NCBI GenBank assembly: GCA_945925985.1
Contig: CAMELV010000009.1
Span: forward strand, 66,569 to 120,742
DNA: 54,174 nt
Reading direction: 5' to 3'
Origin: Comamonas sp. lk
Lineage (GTDB): Bacteria; Pseudomonadota; Gammaproteobacteria; Burkholderiales; Burkholderiaceae_C
Shown here: positions 15,064 through 23,804 of the stretch, in pieces
How the letters are laid out: each line of letters begins with the position of its first letter
How positions within the stretch are numbered: the stretch's first letter is position 1
Program-made: the position numbers and the translations under genes
The notes under the pieces: model-generated
What the model was told of the DNA's origin: nothing
Database searches by the model: none
Seen by the model: the letters and a program-made list of their open reading frames with translations, nothing else

Positions 15064-16569
15064 ATGCCCAAACACGTGATCATCGCAAAAATCAAGCACG
15101 AGACAAATGGTTTCAACCGGAACCTGACCACATTGGAGCATTTTCGCGACTACGAGCTGCATGCCGGACCCGAGGTGGTTCCCTACTACCGGGGAACTCG
15201 GCTGGAGATGGGCGCCTTTATCGAGAGCGCAGACCGCTACGGTTGGACATTCGATGTGCCGGTCTCAACCTTTGCCAACCCCAGCGGCATGGTGGCAGAC
15301 GATGCCTTCAACCATCTCTGCGGTCTGCTGATTGAAGGTCTTCAAAGTCAGCCACATATCGATGGCGTGCTGCTCGCCCTGCACGGCGCGATGTTCACTG
15401 AAAGCTACGGCGATGCCGAAGGGGAGTTGCTGGCGCGTGTGCGCGCCGTGATCGGGCCGCAGATTCCCATCGCCGTCACACTCGATCCCCATGCCAACGT
15501 GACCCAGCGCATGGTCGACCATGCCAACATCATCACGGCCTTTCGCACCAGCCCGCATACTGATCAATATGAGACCGGTATGCGGGCGGCAAAAATGCTG
15601 GATGACACCATGCACGGCCGCCTGCACCCTGAAATGACCCTGGCGCGCCGGCCTTCACTTCAGGGGTTCGACGGTGCGCGAACCTACGTGCCGGGCGGCC
15701 CGATGCTCCAAGCCCTTGACCTGGCCACCGACGCGCAACGCCAGCATCCCGAGGTTGCCTGTATCAGTATTCAATCAGGGTTTTCGCGGTGTGATATCGC
15801 GGAACTCGGCCCTACGGTGGTGGTGACCACCAACGGCAGCAGTTCGAGTGGGCGCGTCATTGCCGAGTCGCTGATGGATTTTTGCTGGGAGACCCGCATG
15901 GTCTGGAGTGACCCGCTGGTGAGCATTGAGCAGGCTGTTGAAGCCGCACGCCAACATGTGACCGGCGCAGCGCCCTTGGTGCTGGGCGACTATGGCGATG
16001 CGCCAGGCGGCGGCAGTTATGGCGACAGCACCAGGCTGCTGGCAGCCTTGTTGCAGGCGGGCATAACGGGTGGCGCCTTGGCTGCCATTCATGACCCAGC
16101 CACCGCCCAGCAAGCCTTGAGTGCCGGTGTCGGGGCGCAGATTGACATCGCCCTGGGGGGGCACAGTGACCCGGCGTATATGGGTGAACCGATTCGGACA
16201 CGAGCCCGCGTGCGTTCCATCTCCGTCACTGGCGATATGGTTTTCAAGGGACCCTACGGCACAGGAACCAGGCGCAGCTTTGGCCCGAGCGTCTGCCTGG
16301 ATGTGGCTGGGTTTGCCGTCATCGTTTCGTCGCGAAATCTTGGTTTGTACGACCTTGAGCAATTCCGCATCTTTGGGGTGGAGCCGGCGGATTTCTCGGT
16401 GGTTGTTGTGAAATGCATGCAGGGTCATCATGCGGCATTCGACCCGATCGGCAGTCGAACTCTCGATGTCGATACAGGGGGCCTGTCCACAGCCGACCTA
16501 AAACGTTTCACATTCACCCGTGTTCCGCGACCCGTGTGGCCACTGGACGCGATACCTGCAACTACATAA
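15064..16569 (+). CDS. M81 family metallopeptidase (MlrC/microcystinase C-like)
   Basis: A 501-residue protein of the M81/DUF1485 family, whose founder MlrC hydrolyses linearised microcystin products. The N-terminal KHETNGF motif (His12, Glu13) and LDPHANVTQRM (Asp141, His143) are the expected metal ligands, and the C-terminal MlrC domain begins near residue 300 with APGGGSYGDSTRLL. A ribosome-binding AAAGGA precedes the ATG. It lies 39 bp behind the PLP enzyme and 10 bp before the solute-binding protein gene. Most M81 proteins outside mlr clusters have no known substrate; the transporter context favours a peptide-like or N-acylated amino compound, not specifically microcystin, since mlrA and mlrB are absent. 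Confidence 0.9.
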   Translation: MPKHVIIAKIKHETNGFNRNLTTLEHFRDYELHAGPEVVPYYRGTRLEMGAFIESADRYGWTFDVPVSTFANPSGMVADDAFNHLCGLLIEGLQSQPHIDGVLLALHGAMFTESYGDAEGELLARVRAVIGPQIPIAVTLDPHANVTQRMVDHANIITAFRTSPHTDQYETGMRAAKMLDDTMHGRLHPEMTLARRPSLQGFDGARTYVPGGPMLQALDLATDAQRQHPEVACISIQSGFSRCDIAELGPTVVVTTNGSSSSGRVIAESLMDFCWETRMVWSDPLVSIEQAVEAARQHVTGAAPLVLGDYGDAPGGGSYGDSTRLLAALLQAGITGGALAAIHDPATAQQALSAGVGAQIDIALGGHSDPAYMGEPIRTRARVRSISVTGDMVFKGPYGTGTRRSFGPSVCLDVAGFAVIVSSRNLGLYDLEQFRIFGVEPADFSVVVVKCMQGHHAAFDPIGSRTLDVDTGGLSTADLKRFTFTRVPRPVWPLDAIPATT

Positions 16570-16579
16570 GGGCAACACC

Positions 16580-18229
16580 ATGGACGCAATCAAACGTTTC
16601 AAACCAAAGTTTTACGCTTGGGGCGCAGCCTTTGCCCTGGCCATGCTGTTGGCGCCGGCGCAGGCGGCAACGCCCCGCGACACGCTGGTCATCGCGCGTG
16701 AGATCAGCGCCATCGCGGACTGGGATCCGGCGGTGTCGCAAATTCTCGACACGCAGGAGATTAATTCGGACATGTATGAACGGCTGGTCGGCTATGACCC
16801 CCGTAAAGCCGGGAGTCCACTGGCGGGCATCATCGCGGAAAGCTGGGTGATGACGCCGGACGGGAAGCAGTTCACATTCCGCATACGCAAGGGCGTGAAG
16901 TTCCATTCGGGCAACCCGCTGACAGCTGAAGACGTTGCCTACACGTTCAAGCGGATCATCTCGCTGGATCGGGAGCCGTCTACCAACCTGCGCCAGATTG
17001 GCATCACCAAAGAGAATGTCGACAACTTCGCGCGTGCATTTGGCGATGATGTGTTTGTGCTGTCGCTACCCGACGCTTACGCCACCACCTACATCCTGAA
17101 TCTACTGACATCCGCCTACTTCGGAATTGTCGATAAAAAACTGCTCGAAGCCAATGCTCAAGGTGGCGACTATGGCTCCAAATGGTTGTCCCGCCGCACC
17201 GGTCAAGAGACCTCTGCCGGATCGGGCCCCTACCGTATCAGCAACTTTCGCGCCTCCGACACGTTGATCCTCGAGCGCAATGACGCCTATTGGCGTTTCA
17301 AGTCACCCTTGCGCCGCGTTATCTTCCGACACATCCCTGAATCTGGCGCCCAGCGTCTCCTGATTGAGCGTGGCGATGCTGACATGGCGTTCAATCTGAC
17401 CGCGCAAGACATCGAGGCGCTGCAAGTCAAACCCGGTACCAAGGTGGAGCTATTTCCATCGCGCCGCGTCCTGTACGCCGGCTTCAACACAGTGGTCAAG
17501 CCCTTCGACGACCCACGGGCTGTCAAGGCGATGAAGCATCTGATGGACTACCAGCTTTGGGAAAAGACCCTGATGCGCCACCAAGGCACGGTTCACCAGT
17601 CTTTCATCCCGAACGGCATCATGGGATCGCTCAAAGACCATCCTTTCAAGTATGACGTGGCGCGGGCCAAGGAACTGTTGGCTGAGGCCGGACTGTCGCA
17701 GGGTTTCAGCTTCAAATTGAACGTGGTCAACCGACGCCCCGAGATCGACATGGCGACCTCCTTCCAGGCCTCTGCGGCACTTGCCGGGGTCAAGGTCGAG
17801 GTGGTCATGATGCCGCCCAGTCAACTGATTCCGATGTACCGTGATCGCAAAGTGGATGCGTTGATGTTGTCGTTTTACACGCCCTATGGGGACCCGCACG
17901 CCACTGCCAACAAGTTTGCCTATAGCCCTGGGGGCATGCCGGGTGCCAAGCCCGGCGAAAGTTACCCAAGTGAACTGACCTGGCGCTTGGGCTGGACGCC
18001 GACTGATCTGTCGGTGAAAGTCATCGCCGCCACCAAGGAGTCTGACCCCAAAAAACGGACTGCGCTGTATGCGGACATTCAGCGTCAGTACTGGGAAACC
18101 TCTCCGTTCGCGCAGACCTTTCAGGCGGTTCAGGCCATTGGTATGCGTGGCAACGTCGAGAATTACCGCTACGGCTCGAAGGGCGGCGACACCAGCTTTG
18201 CGTTTACCAGCAAGAAGAACCTGCCGTGA
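16580..18229 (+). CDS. Dipeptide/oligopeptide ABC transporter solute-binding protein
   Basis: A 549-residue family 5 extracellular binding protein. The signal peptide spans about residues 1-29 (hydrophobic core AAFALAMLLAP, cleavage after A-Q-A), and the mature part carries the family 5 pattern KGVKFHSGNPLTAEDVAYTF. There is no lipobox, so it should be free in the periplasm. ATG 16580 has an AAGGG ribosome-binding site; the frame open to 16520 overlaps the M81 gene and is not used. It overlaps the next gene through GTGA. Ligands of this family range from peptides to nickel, heme and opines, so the ligand is open. Confidence 0.92.
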   Translation: MDAIKRFKPKFYAWGAAFALAMLLAPAQAATPRDTLVIAREISAIADWDPAVSQILDTQEINSDMYERLVGYDPRKAGSPLAGIIAESWVMTPDGKQFTFRIRKGVKFHSGNPLTAEDVAYTFKRIISLDREPSTNLRQIGITKENVDNFARAFGDDVFVLSLPDAYATTYILNLLTSAYFGIVDKKLLEANAQGGDYGSKWLSRRTGQETSAGSGPYRISNFRASDTLILERNDAYWRFKSPLRRVIFRHIPESGAQRLLIERGDADMAFNLTAQDIEALQVKPGTKVELFPSRRVLYAGFNTVVKPFDDPRAVKAMKHLMDYQLWEKTLMRHQGTVHQSFIPNGIMGSLKDHPFKYDVARAKELLAEAGLSQGFSFKLNVVNRRPEIDMATSFQASAALAGVKVEVVMMPPSQLIPMYRDRKVDALMLSFYTPYGDPHATANKFAYSPGGMPGAKPGESYPSELTWRLGWTPTDLSVKVIAATKESDPKKRTALYADIQRQYWETSPFAQTFQAVQAIGMRGNVENYRYGSKGGDTSFAFTSKKNLP

Positions 18230-19245
18230 ACCAGGCGGCCGGGCGAGTCGGAGGCTGGAAACTTGTTGGCGATCTCGGCTTCACTTTCATGGGGCTGCTG
18301 GCGGCCACATTTTTGATCGGTCGGATCATGCCGATCGATCCGGTTGTGGCGGCGGCCGGTGCCGATCTCACTACGGCTCAGTATGCCCGCGTTGCGGCCG
18401 AACTTGGGTTAGACCAGCCACTGCTGGTGCAGTTCGGGCGGTTTGTGCTGCGCTTGGTCCAGTTTGATTTCGGCCAGTCTTTTCTGTCCGGTAACCCGGT
18501 CTCCGTCGATATTGCGCGCGTGTTTCCCGCCACGGTTGAACTCGCCACACTGGGTATATTGATCGGTGCCACCATTGGCGTACCGGCCGGCATTGTGGCG
18601 GCGGTGATGCGCGGCACTTGGGTGGATGCCGTCTTGCGCTGTATCACCCTGATCGGTTATTCGATGCCTGTGTTCTGGAAAGGGCTGATGCTGATGCTGG
18701 TGTTCTACGTGATGCTGGGTTGGGCAGAGGGTCCGGGTCGACAAAGCATTGCTTTTGAAGGGCAAGTGCCGACCGTGACGGGCTTGCTCCTGGTCGACTG
18801 CCTGTTGCAGGGTGACTGGGACGCCCTGCGCGATGCCTGGGGCCATGTGGTTTTGCCGGCTGTGAGCCTGGGTTATGGTGCCGGCGCTTATCTTGCGCGA
18901 ATGACCCGCAGCTTTATGCTCGAACAACTCAGTCAAGAGTACATGATCACCGCGTCTGTGAAGGGGGCGTCCACGACGCGGATGGTCCTTCGTCATGCGC
19001 TTCCCAACTGCGGCGTACAGCTCATCACGACGTTCGCCTTGACCTACGGCTTACTGCTGGAAGGGGCGGTCTTGACAGAAACTGTGTTCGCCTGGCCAGG
19101 ACTAGGCCAGTACATGACAAAGGCGATGTTCAATGCCGACATGAACGCGGTGATCGGTGGCACCTTTGTCATCGGCATGGTGTTCGTCATCCTCAACCAA
19201 CTCTCGGACCTGGCCTACCGACGGCTGGACCCGCGCTCACAATGA
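18226..19245 (+). CDS. ABC transporter permease (DppB-like)
   Basis: A 339-residue inner-membrane permease with the binding-protein-dependent transport signature near SVKGASTTRMVLRHALPN (EAA loop) and about six helices. It begins with GTG at 18226 overlapping the solute-binding protein stop as GTGA and ends overlapping the next ATG as ATGA. The loop between helices is longer than in E. coli DppB (GWAEGPGRQSIAFEGQVPTV near residues 165-184), a region that contacts the binding protein. Confidence 0.93.
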   Translation: MNQAAGRVGGWKLVGDLGFTFMGLLAATFLIGRIMPIDPVVAAAGADLTTAQYARVAAELGLDQPLLVQFGRFVLRLVQFDFGQSFLSGNPVSVDIARVFPATVELATLGILIGATIGVPAGIVAAVMRGTWVDAVLRCITLIGYSMPVFWKGLMLMLVFYVMLGWAEGPGRQSIAFEGQVPTVTGLLLVDCLLQGDWDALRDAWGHVVLPAVSLGYGAGAYLARMTRSFMLEQLSQEYMITASVKGASTTRMVLRHALPNCGVQLITTFALTYGLLLEGAVLTETVFAWPGLGQYMTKAMFNADMNAVIGGTFVIGMVFVILNQLSDLAYRRLDPRSQ

Positions 19246-20141
19246 CGCGCCTGTCTAGATGGTTGCTGTCCCCCACACCATCGTCGCAATGGCAGGCGCG
19301 AATGGGGCGCATGACCTTCGCTGTGCTCGATTTTGCTGCCAGTCCTGCAGCAATGGCGGGCTTGGCCATTGTCCTGCTGCTGATCTTCGTCGCCGCGTTT
19401 GCCCCGTGGCTGGCAACCCATGACCCCACAGCCCAATCCCTGGTCAACATGTTGCAGAAGCCCTCGAAAGCGCATTGGTTTGGAACCGACGAGCTCGGAC
19501 GTGACATCTACAGCCGGGTGGTCTATGGTGCCCGCATCACGCTCAGCATCGTTGTGTTGGTGGCCGTGATCGCGGCGCCGATTGGCCTGGCGGTCGGCTG
19601 CGCGGCCGGTTTTATGGGCGGCTGGGTGGATCGCGTGCTCATGCGCATGACCGATATCGCCTTGGCCTTTCCGCGATTGGTACTGGCACTGGCCTTTGTG
19701 GCTGCGCTGCGTCCCAGCCTGGAAAACGCGGTGATCGCCATCGCGATTACAGCTTGGCCCCCGTATGCGCGCTTAGCGAGAGCCGAGACGCTGGTCATCA
19801 GGCGCAGTGATTTTGTAGCGGCTGCATGGCTCGCTGGTGCCAGACCTTGGCGAATCATATTGCGGCAAATTGTGCCGCTGTGCCTGCCCTCGTTGCTCGT
19901 GCGGGTGACGCTGGATATGGCGGGTGTCATTCTCATTGCGGCCGGCCTGGGTTTTCTGGGGCTGGGGGCGCAACCCCCCACCCCTGAATGGGGTGCCATG
20001 CTGTCTAACGGCCGGGACTTCCTGCTGGACTCATGGTGGGTGGCCACATTGCCAGGAGCCGCTATCTTTCTTGCCAGCCTCGGCTTCAACCTTCTTGGGG
20101 ATGGATTGCGCGACGCGCTCGACCCCCGCCGCCAGTCATGA
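19242..20141 (+). CDS. ABC transporter permease (DppC-like)
   Basis: A 299-residue permease with an N-terminal cytoplasmic stretch, a first helix around residues 35-65, the DppC-type motif HWFGTDELGRDIYSRVVYGA, and the EAA loop WLAGARPWRIILRQIVP. The C-terminal region GLGAQPPTPEWGAML is characteristic of the OppC/DppC group. Both ends overlap neighbouring genes by ATGA, so it is translated in step with DppB-like and DppD-like partners. Confidence 0.94.
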   Translation: MTRLSRWLLSPTPSSQWQARMGRMTFAVLDFAASPAAMAGLAIVLLLIFVAAFAPWLATHDPTAQSLVNMLQKPSKAHWFGTDELGRDIYSRVVYGARITLSIVVLVAVIAAPIGLAVGCAAGFMGGWVDRVLMRMTDIALAFPRLVLALAFVAALRPSLENAVIAIAITAWPPYARLARAETLVIRRSDFVAAAWLAGARPWRIILRQIVPLCLPSLLVRVTLDMAGVILIAAGLGFLGLGAQPPTPEWGAMLSNGRDFLLDSWWVATLPGAAIFLASLGFNLLGDGLRDALDPRRQS

Positions 20142-20938
20142 GCATCAGCACAGAAGCCTTGGTGGAGGTCCGTGACCTGCACATCATATTCCCAAGCCGT
20201 GCGGGCATGACCAACGCTGTGAAGGGGATCAGCTTTGAAATTGGTCAAGAAAAATTGGGCATTGTGGGGGAAAGCGGCTCAGGAAAGTCGGTGACCTGCC
20301 GCGCCTTGCTGGGGCTGATCGCACCGCCGGCACGGGTGACTGCGTCAGCGATGCGGTTGTTCGGCGATGACTACGCACACGCTCGACCGAGTGCCTTCAG
20401 CGCGGTGCGTGGCTGTCGAATGGGTTTGATCATGCAGGACCCTCGCTATTCGCTCAATCCGGTGGCAACCATCGGCACCCAGATTGAAGAGGGCCTTTTC
20501 TTGCAGCGCGGTTTGCGCGGTGCGGCGGCCCGCGCCGAGGGTCTGCGCCTGCTCGACGCCGTGGCCTTGCGCGATCCGCAACGGGTGTGGACATCCTATG
20601 CCCACCAGCTCTCTGGAGGTATGGGCCAACGCGCCATGATTGCGATGATGCTGGCCATGGAGCCCGCACTCCTGATTGCTGACGAACCAACGTCCGCCCT
20701 GGATGTCACCGTTCAGGTTGAAATTCTCGCCCTGCTCGAAGGGCTGGTGAAAGATCGTGGCATGGCGCTGCTGCTGGTCAGCCATGATCTGCGCATGGTC
20801 GAGGGCTTCTGTGACCGGGTCATCGTGATGCACCAGGGCCATATCGTGGACCAATGCCGGGCTGAGGAGCTCTCACATTCGCACCACCCCTACACACGCC
20901 GTTTGCTGAATTGTGTGCCAGCGCTGGCGGAACCATGA
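20138..20938 (+). CDS. ABC transporter ATP-binding protein (DppD-like)
   Basis: A 266-residue ATPase with Walker A GESGSGKSVT, signature LSGGMGQR, Walker B LLIADEPTSALD, and H-loop LLVSHDLRM. ATG 20138 overlaps the DppC-like stop as ATGA; an upstream in-frame start at 20033 is inside that gene. It is shorter than E. coli DppD (about 327 residues): the C-terminal oligopeptide-transporter extension with its cysteine cluster is reduced to HSHHPYTRRLLNCVPAL. Confidence 0.93.
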   Translation: MSISTEALVEVRDLHIIFPSRAGMTNAVKGISFEIGQEKLGIVGESGSGKSVTCRALLGLIAPPARVTASAMRLFGDDYAHARPSAFSAVRGCRMGLIMQDPRYSLNPVATIGTQIEEGLFLQRGLRGAAARAEGLRLLDAVALRDPQRVWTSYAHQLSGGMGQRAMIAMMLAMEPALLIADEPTSALDVTVQVEILALLEGLVKDRGMALLLVSHDLRMVEGFCDRVIVMHQGHIVDQCRAEELSHSHHPYTRRLLNCVPALAEP

Positions 20939-21708
20939 ATACGCCTCTGCTGTCGATACACAACCTGGATGTCCGATTTGGAACGGATGCCAATCCCGTT
21001 CGGGCCTTACGTGGCATCGACCTGACGCTGGAAGATGGGCAGTCACTGGGCATTGTTGGCGAGAGCGGCAGTGGCAAATCGACTGTACTGAGAGCCGTTT
21101 GCGGCCTGAGCCCGATCCATTCGGGCACTTGCCTGCTTGACGGCCAGGCGCTCAACACACTGGCGCCTGAAGTCCGCGCGCGTCTAGTGCAGATGATTTT
21201 TCAAGACCCTTTTGGTGCGCTCCACCCGCGCCAAAGCGTCGATGAACAGTTGCGTGAACCCATGCGGATTCACCGGATGGCGGATCTCGATCAACGTGTG
21301 GCGGCACTACTGCAGCAAGTCGCACTCGGGCCCGAGTTGCGTTTTCGTTACCCTCACCAGCTCTCAGGTGGCCAGCGCCAGCGTGTTTGTATTGCCCGCG
21401 CGCTGGCCCTGGAGCCCAAGCTCCTGTTGCTGGACGAGCCCACCTCCGCGCTCGACATGTCGGTGCAGGCCGAGGTACTGCGTCTTCTAGCCCATATCCG
21501 TGAACAGCGGGGTATGTCTTACCTGTTCGTATCACATGATCTGGCTGTGGTGGCGCAACTCTGCGACCGTATTGCCATCATGCAGGAGGGCCAGGTTGTC
21601 GAGACCGTCTCTGCGGCCGCGTTACGCGCCGGCGTAGTGACGCACGCCTACAGTGCGACGCTCCTTAATGCCGCACGTCAACGGCACCGCCTTGGCAGCA
21701 AAGGCTAA
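20935..21708 (+). CDS. ABC transporter ATP-binding protein (DppF-like)
   Basis: A 257-residue second ATPase of the importer with Walker A GESGSGKSTVLRAV, QMIFQDPFGALHPRQSV Q-loop region typical of DppF/OppF, signature LSGGQRQRVCIARAL, and Walker B LLLLDEPTSALDMS. ATG 20935 overlaps the DppD-like stop as ATGA. Like its partner it lacks the long C-terminal extension of classical OppF. It is the last transporter gene before the regulator. Confidence 0.94.
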   Translation: MNTPLLSIHNLDVRFGTDANPVRALRGIDLTLEDGQSLGIVGESGSGKSTVLRAVCGLSPIHSGTCLLDGQALNTLAPEVRARLVQMIFQDPFGALHPRQSVDEQLREPMRIHRMADLDQRVAALLQQVALGPELRFRYPHQLSGGQRQRVCIARALALEPKLLLLDEPTSALDMSVQAEVLRLLAHIREQRGMSYLFVSHDLAVVAQLCDRIAIMQEGQVVETVSAAALRAGVVTHAYSATLLNAARQRHRLGSKG

Positions 21709-21774
21709 AGGTGTCAGTGGCCCAACCCCAACGCCGCTTTTGATGGATCGGTGTGGCTTGCCTAAAATCCGGTG

Positions 21775-22497
21775 ATGACCTCCAAGCGAATTCCCTCAGC
21801 GCGCACAAACCAGTCGGCCCAGGTCAAGGTTCAACTCGATCCCGTCTTGCGCGCCAAGACCTTGGGCGACCAGGCCTACGAGTCTTTGCGCGAGGCACTC
21901 GCGTCCGGAGCCCTGCCGCCAGGACAACGGTTGACGGTGCGTGGCCTGGTTGATCTTCTGGGCATTGGGTTCACGCCAGCCCGCGAAGCGCTCAATCGTC
22001 TGGCGACCGAGGGCGCACTGCAACTCGGGCCGAGTCGTCGGCTGATGGTGCCGTCCCTGACGCTTGCACGCTACGAAGAAATGGTGACGATCCGCATGGC
22101 GCTGGAGCCGATGGCCGCCGTGGCCGCATTGCCCCACTTCGGCGACGCTGATCTCGTGGCCTTGCGGATTGTTCAAGAGGGGCTGCTTGCTGCCAAGAAA
22201 AAAGAGGACTATGTTCGAGTCCTGGCGCGCAACCGCGAATTTCACTTCAGTCTCTATCGCCGCTGCGGCATGCCGACTTTATTGGCTATTCTGGAGTCGC
22301 TGTGGCTGCAAACCGGGCCAACCTTGCGCCTGCTCTATCCCGCCTACTACCGCCAGTGGCGCGGCGGGGTCAACCACGCGGCGATCCTTGCCGCCTTGGC
22401 GGCACGGGACGCGCAGTCACTTGCAGCCGCCATCCGCCAAGACCTGCAGGACGGGTATATCGAACTGTCCGACCAACTGCGTCAGAACGAGGCCTAA
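21775..22497 (+). CDS. GntR family transcriptional regulator (FCD domain)
   Basis: A 240-residue FadR-subfamily regulator. The winged helix-turn-helix spans about residues 25-95 (LGDQAYESLREALASG, then LTVRGLVDLLGIGFTPAREAL), followed by an all-helical FCD ligand domain with ITIR-like VTIRMALEP, an Arg/His-rich REFHFSLYRRCG and a C-terminal NHAAILAAL metal-ligand histidine. It lies 66 bp behind the importer ATPase, on the same strand. FCD regulators usually repress the operon they accompany and release it on binding a carboxylic-acid ligand, so it probably controls the preceding seven genes. The ATG at 21775 is preferred over the adjoining GTG at 21772. Confidence 0.9.
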   Translation: MTSKRIPSARTNQSAQVKVQLDPVLRAKTLGDQAYESLREALASGALPPGQRLTVRGLVDLLGIGFTPAREALNRLATEGALQLGPSRRLMVPSLTLARYEEMVTIRMALEPMAAVAALPHFGDADLVALRIVQEGLLAAKKKEDYVRVLARNREFHFSLYRRCGMPTLLAILESLWLQTGPTLRLLYPAYYRQWRGGVNHAAILAALAARDAQSLAAAIRQDLQDGYIELSDQLRQNEA

Positions 22498-22545
22498 GCC
22501 TAGACTCGTCCAATCCCATGCTGAGCCTCCTGGGCCGGGGAGACC

Positions 22546-23604
22546 TTATCGTGTGGACTGCCGCAATAGTTCAGCCGCAGCCCGCAGGCTCTCGGCCGTA
22601 CTGTCCCAGCCCATGCAGGCGTCGGTGATGGAGACGCCGTAGCGCAGGTCTTGCACGCGGCCCAGTGTCTGCTTGCCCTCGAACAGGTGAGACTCCAGCA
22701 TCACACCCTTGATGGCGCGGTTGCCGTCGGCCACCTGGTGCACCACGTCGCGTAGCACCAGCGGCTGCAGCGCGTGGTTTTTGCGTGAATTGCCGTGGCT
22801 GCAGTCCACCACAATATTGCCTGGCAGGCCGGCCGCTTGGAGCGCGTTGGCTGCCTGGGCCACCGCCACCGAGTCGTAGTTGGGCACGGCGCCGCCGCGC
22901 AGAATCAGGTGGCCGAGCGGGTTGCCGCGGGTATGTGTGACCGCCACCTGGCCGGCGCTGTTGATGCCCAGAAAGGCGTGCGGCTGCGCTGCTGACAGCA
23001 TGGCATTGAGCGCCACGTCCAGGTCGCCGTCGGTGCCGTTCTTGAAGCCCACAGGCGACGACAGGCCGCTGGCCATCTCCCGGTGGGTTTGGCTTTCGGT
23101 GGTGCGCGCACCAATGGCGCTCCAGGCGATCAGGTCGCCCAGGTACTGGGGTGTGATCGGGTCCAGCGCCTCGGTGCCGCAGGGCAGTCCCATGTCGTTC
23201 AGCGCCACCAGCAGCCGGCGGGCCAGATAAAGACCTTCTTCGATGTGAAAAGAGTCGTCCATGCGAGGGTCGTTGATCAGGCCCTTCCAACCCACTGTGG
23301 TGCGTGGCTTCTCAAAATACACCCGCATCACCAGCAGCAGCTGGTCCGACAGCTCGTCGGCCAGCGCCTTGAGCCGCTCCGCGTAGTCCATGGCCGAGGG
23401 GATGTCATGGATCGAGCAGGGCCCGACCACCACCAGCAAACGCGGGTCTTGCCCCTGCAGAATGCGGCCCAATGCTGCCCGGGCCTGGCGCACGGTGTCA
23501 CTGGCCCGCTGGCTGAGCGGCACGTCCTGGTGCAGGCGCTCGGGCGGAGGGAGTGTGTGCTGCGACAGCACATTCAGGTTGTCGAGGGCGGTCGGTAGAT
23601 TCAT
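22546..23604 (-). CDS. aroG: 3-deoxy-7-phosphoheptulonate synthase (class I DAHP synthase)
   Basis: A 352-residue enzyme of the shikimate pathway that condenses phosphoenolpyruvate and erythrose 4-phosphate. Family signatures are complete: VVGPCSIHD, YFEKPRTTVGWKGLINDP, GARTTESQTHREMASGLS, GFKNGTDGDLDVA and VDCSHGNS. The fold is class I of the AroF/G/H type; which aromatic amino acid inhibits it cannot be told. ATG 23604 (MNLPTALDN) is chosen; the in-frame ATG at 23640 would read through the dispersed repeat copy C and is unlikely to be real. It is monocistronic and divergent from the TRAP operon. Confidence 0.93.
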   Translation of the reverse strand: MNLPTALDNLNVLSQHTLPPPERLHQDVPLSQRASDTVRQARAALGRILQGQDPRLLVVVGPCSIHDIPSAMDYAERLKALADELSDQLLLVMRVYFEKPRTTVGWKGLINDPRMDDSFHIEEGLYLARRLLVALNDMGLPCGTEALDPITPQYLGDLIAWSAIGARTTESQTHREMASGLSSPVGFKNGTDGDLDVALNAMLSAAQPHAFLGINSAGQVAVTHTRGNPLGHLILRGGAVPNYDSVAVAQAANALQAAGLPGNIVVDCSHGNSRKNHALQPLVLRDVVHQVADGNRAIKGVMLESHLFEGKQTLGRVQDLRYGVSITDACMGWDSTAESLRAAAELLRQSTR

Positions 23605-23606
23605 AG

Positions 23607-23664
23607 TAAAAACAGGCTCCAGCCCTTGATAGCCGGGCATTTCAAGCTATGGATTTTATAGTAA
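23607..23664 (+). repeat. Dispersed intergenic repeat, copy C
   Basis: Two conserved blocks, AAAAACAGGCTCCAGCCCTT and AGCTATGGATTTTATAGTAA, are separated by a variable GC-rich middle. It abuts the aroG start codon and so lies inside the aroG leader. Same orientation as copies D and F. Confidence 0.8.
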
Positions 23665-23678
23665 TGTGTCGAGAGTGA

Positions 23679-23720
23679 ATGCGCGCTGTTTGTCATCGAA
23701 TTTTCACACCCCCGACGTAA
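23679..23720 (+). CDS. Putative 13-residue leader peptide of the TRAP operon
   Basis: ATG 23679 follows GAGAG at short spacing and opens a 13-codon frame (MRAVCHRIFTPPT) that ends 33 bp before a perfect terminator hairpin (23754-23776) and 84 bp before the first TRAP gene. The layout resembles a transcription-attenuation leader. The codons show no run of one amino acid, except two Pro, so a control codon is not evident. Confidence 0.3.
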   Translation: MRAVCHRIFTPPT

Positions 23721-23753
23721 ATTCTTCCTAATTGAGGACTGGTTTTTGAGGTT

Positions 23754-23776
23754 CTGCGCGCGGCGCAGTCTTTTTT
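23754..23776 (+). terminator. Intrinsic terminator/attenuator in the TRAP operon leader
   Basis: CTGCGC-GCG-GCGCAG forms a perfect 6 bp stem followed by TCTTTTTT. It reads on the plus strand, yet no plus-strand gene ends within 1.2 kb upstream (the last is gntR at 22497). It ends 28 bp before the TatT start, so it most likely acts inside the 5' leader of the TRAP operon. Confidence 0.6.
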
Positions 23777-23804
23777 GACAACGTCTGCTGGAGCCTGGGT
23801 GACG

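Noticed and set aside
15064..16569. Microcystin degradation (mlr) cluster
   Set aside because: Only the M81 family member is present; mlrA, mlrB and mlrD are missing, and M81 proteins are widespread.
21283..21294. GATCTCGATCAA, similar to the FNR-type box
   Set aside because: It lacks the left TTGAT half and lies inside the DppF-like coding sequence.
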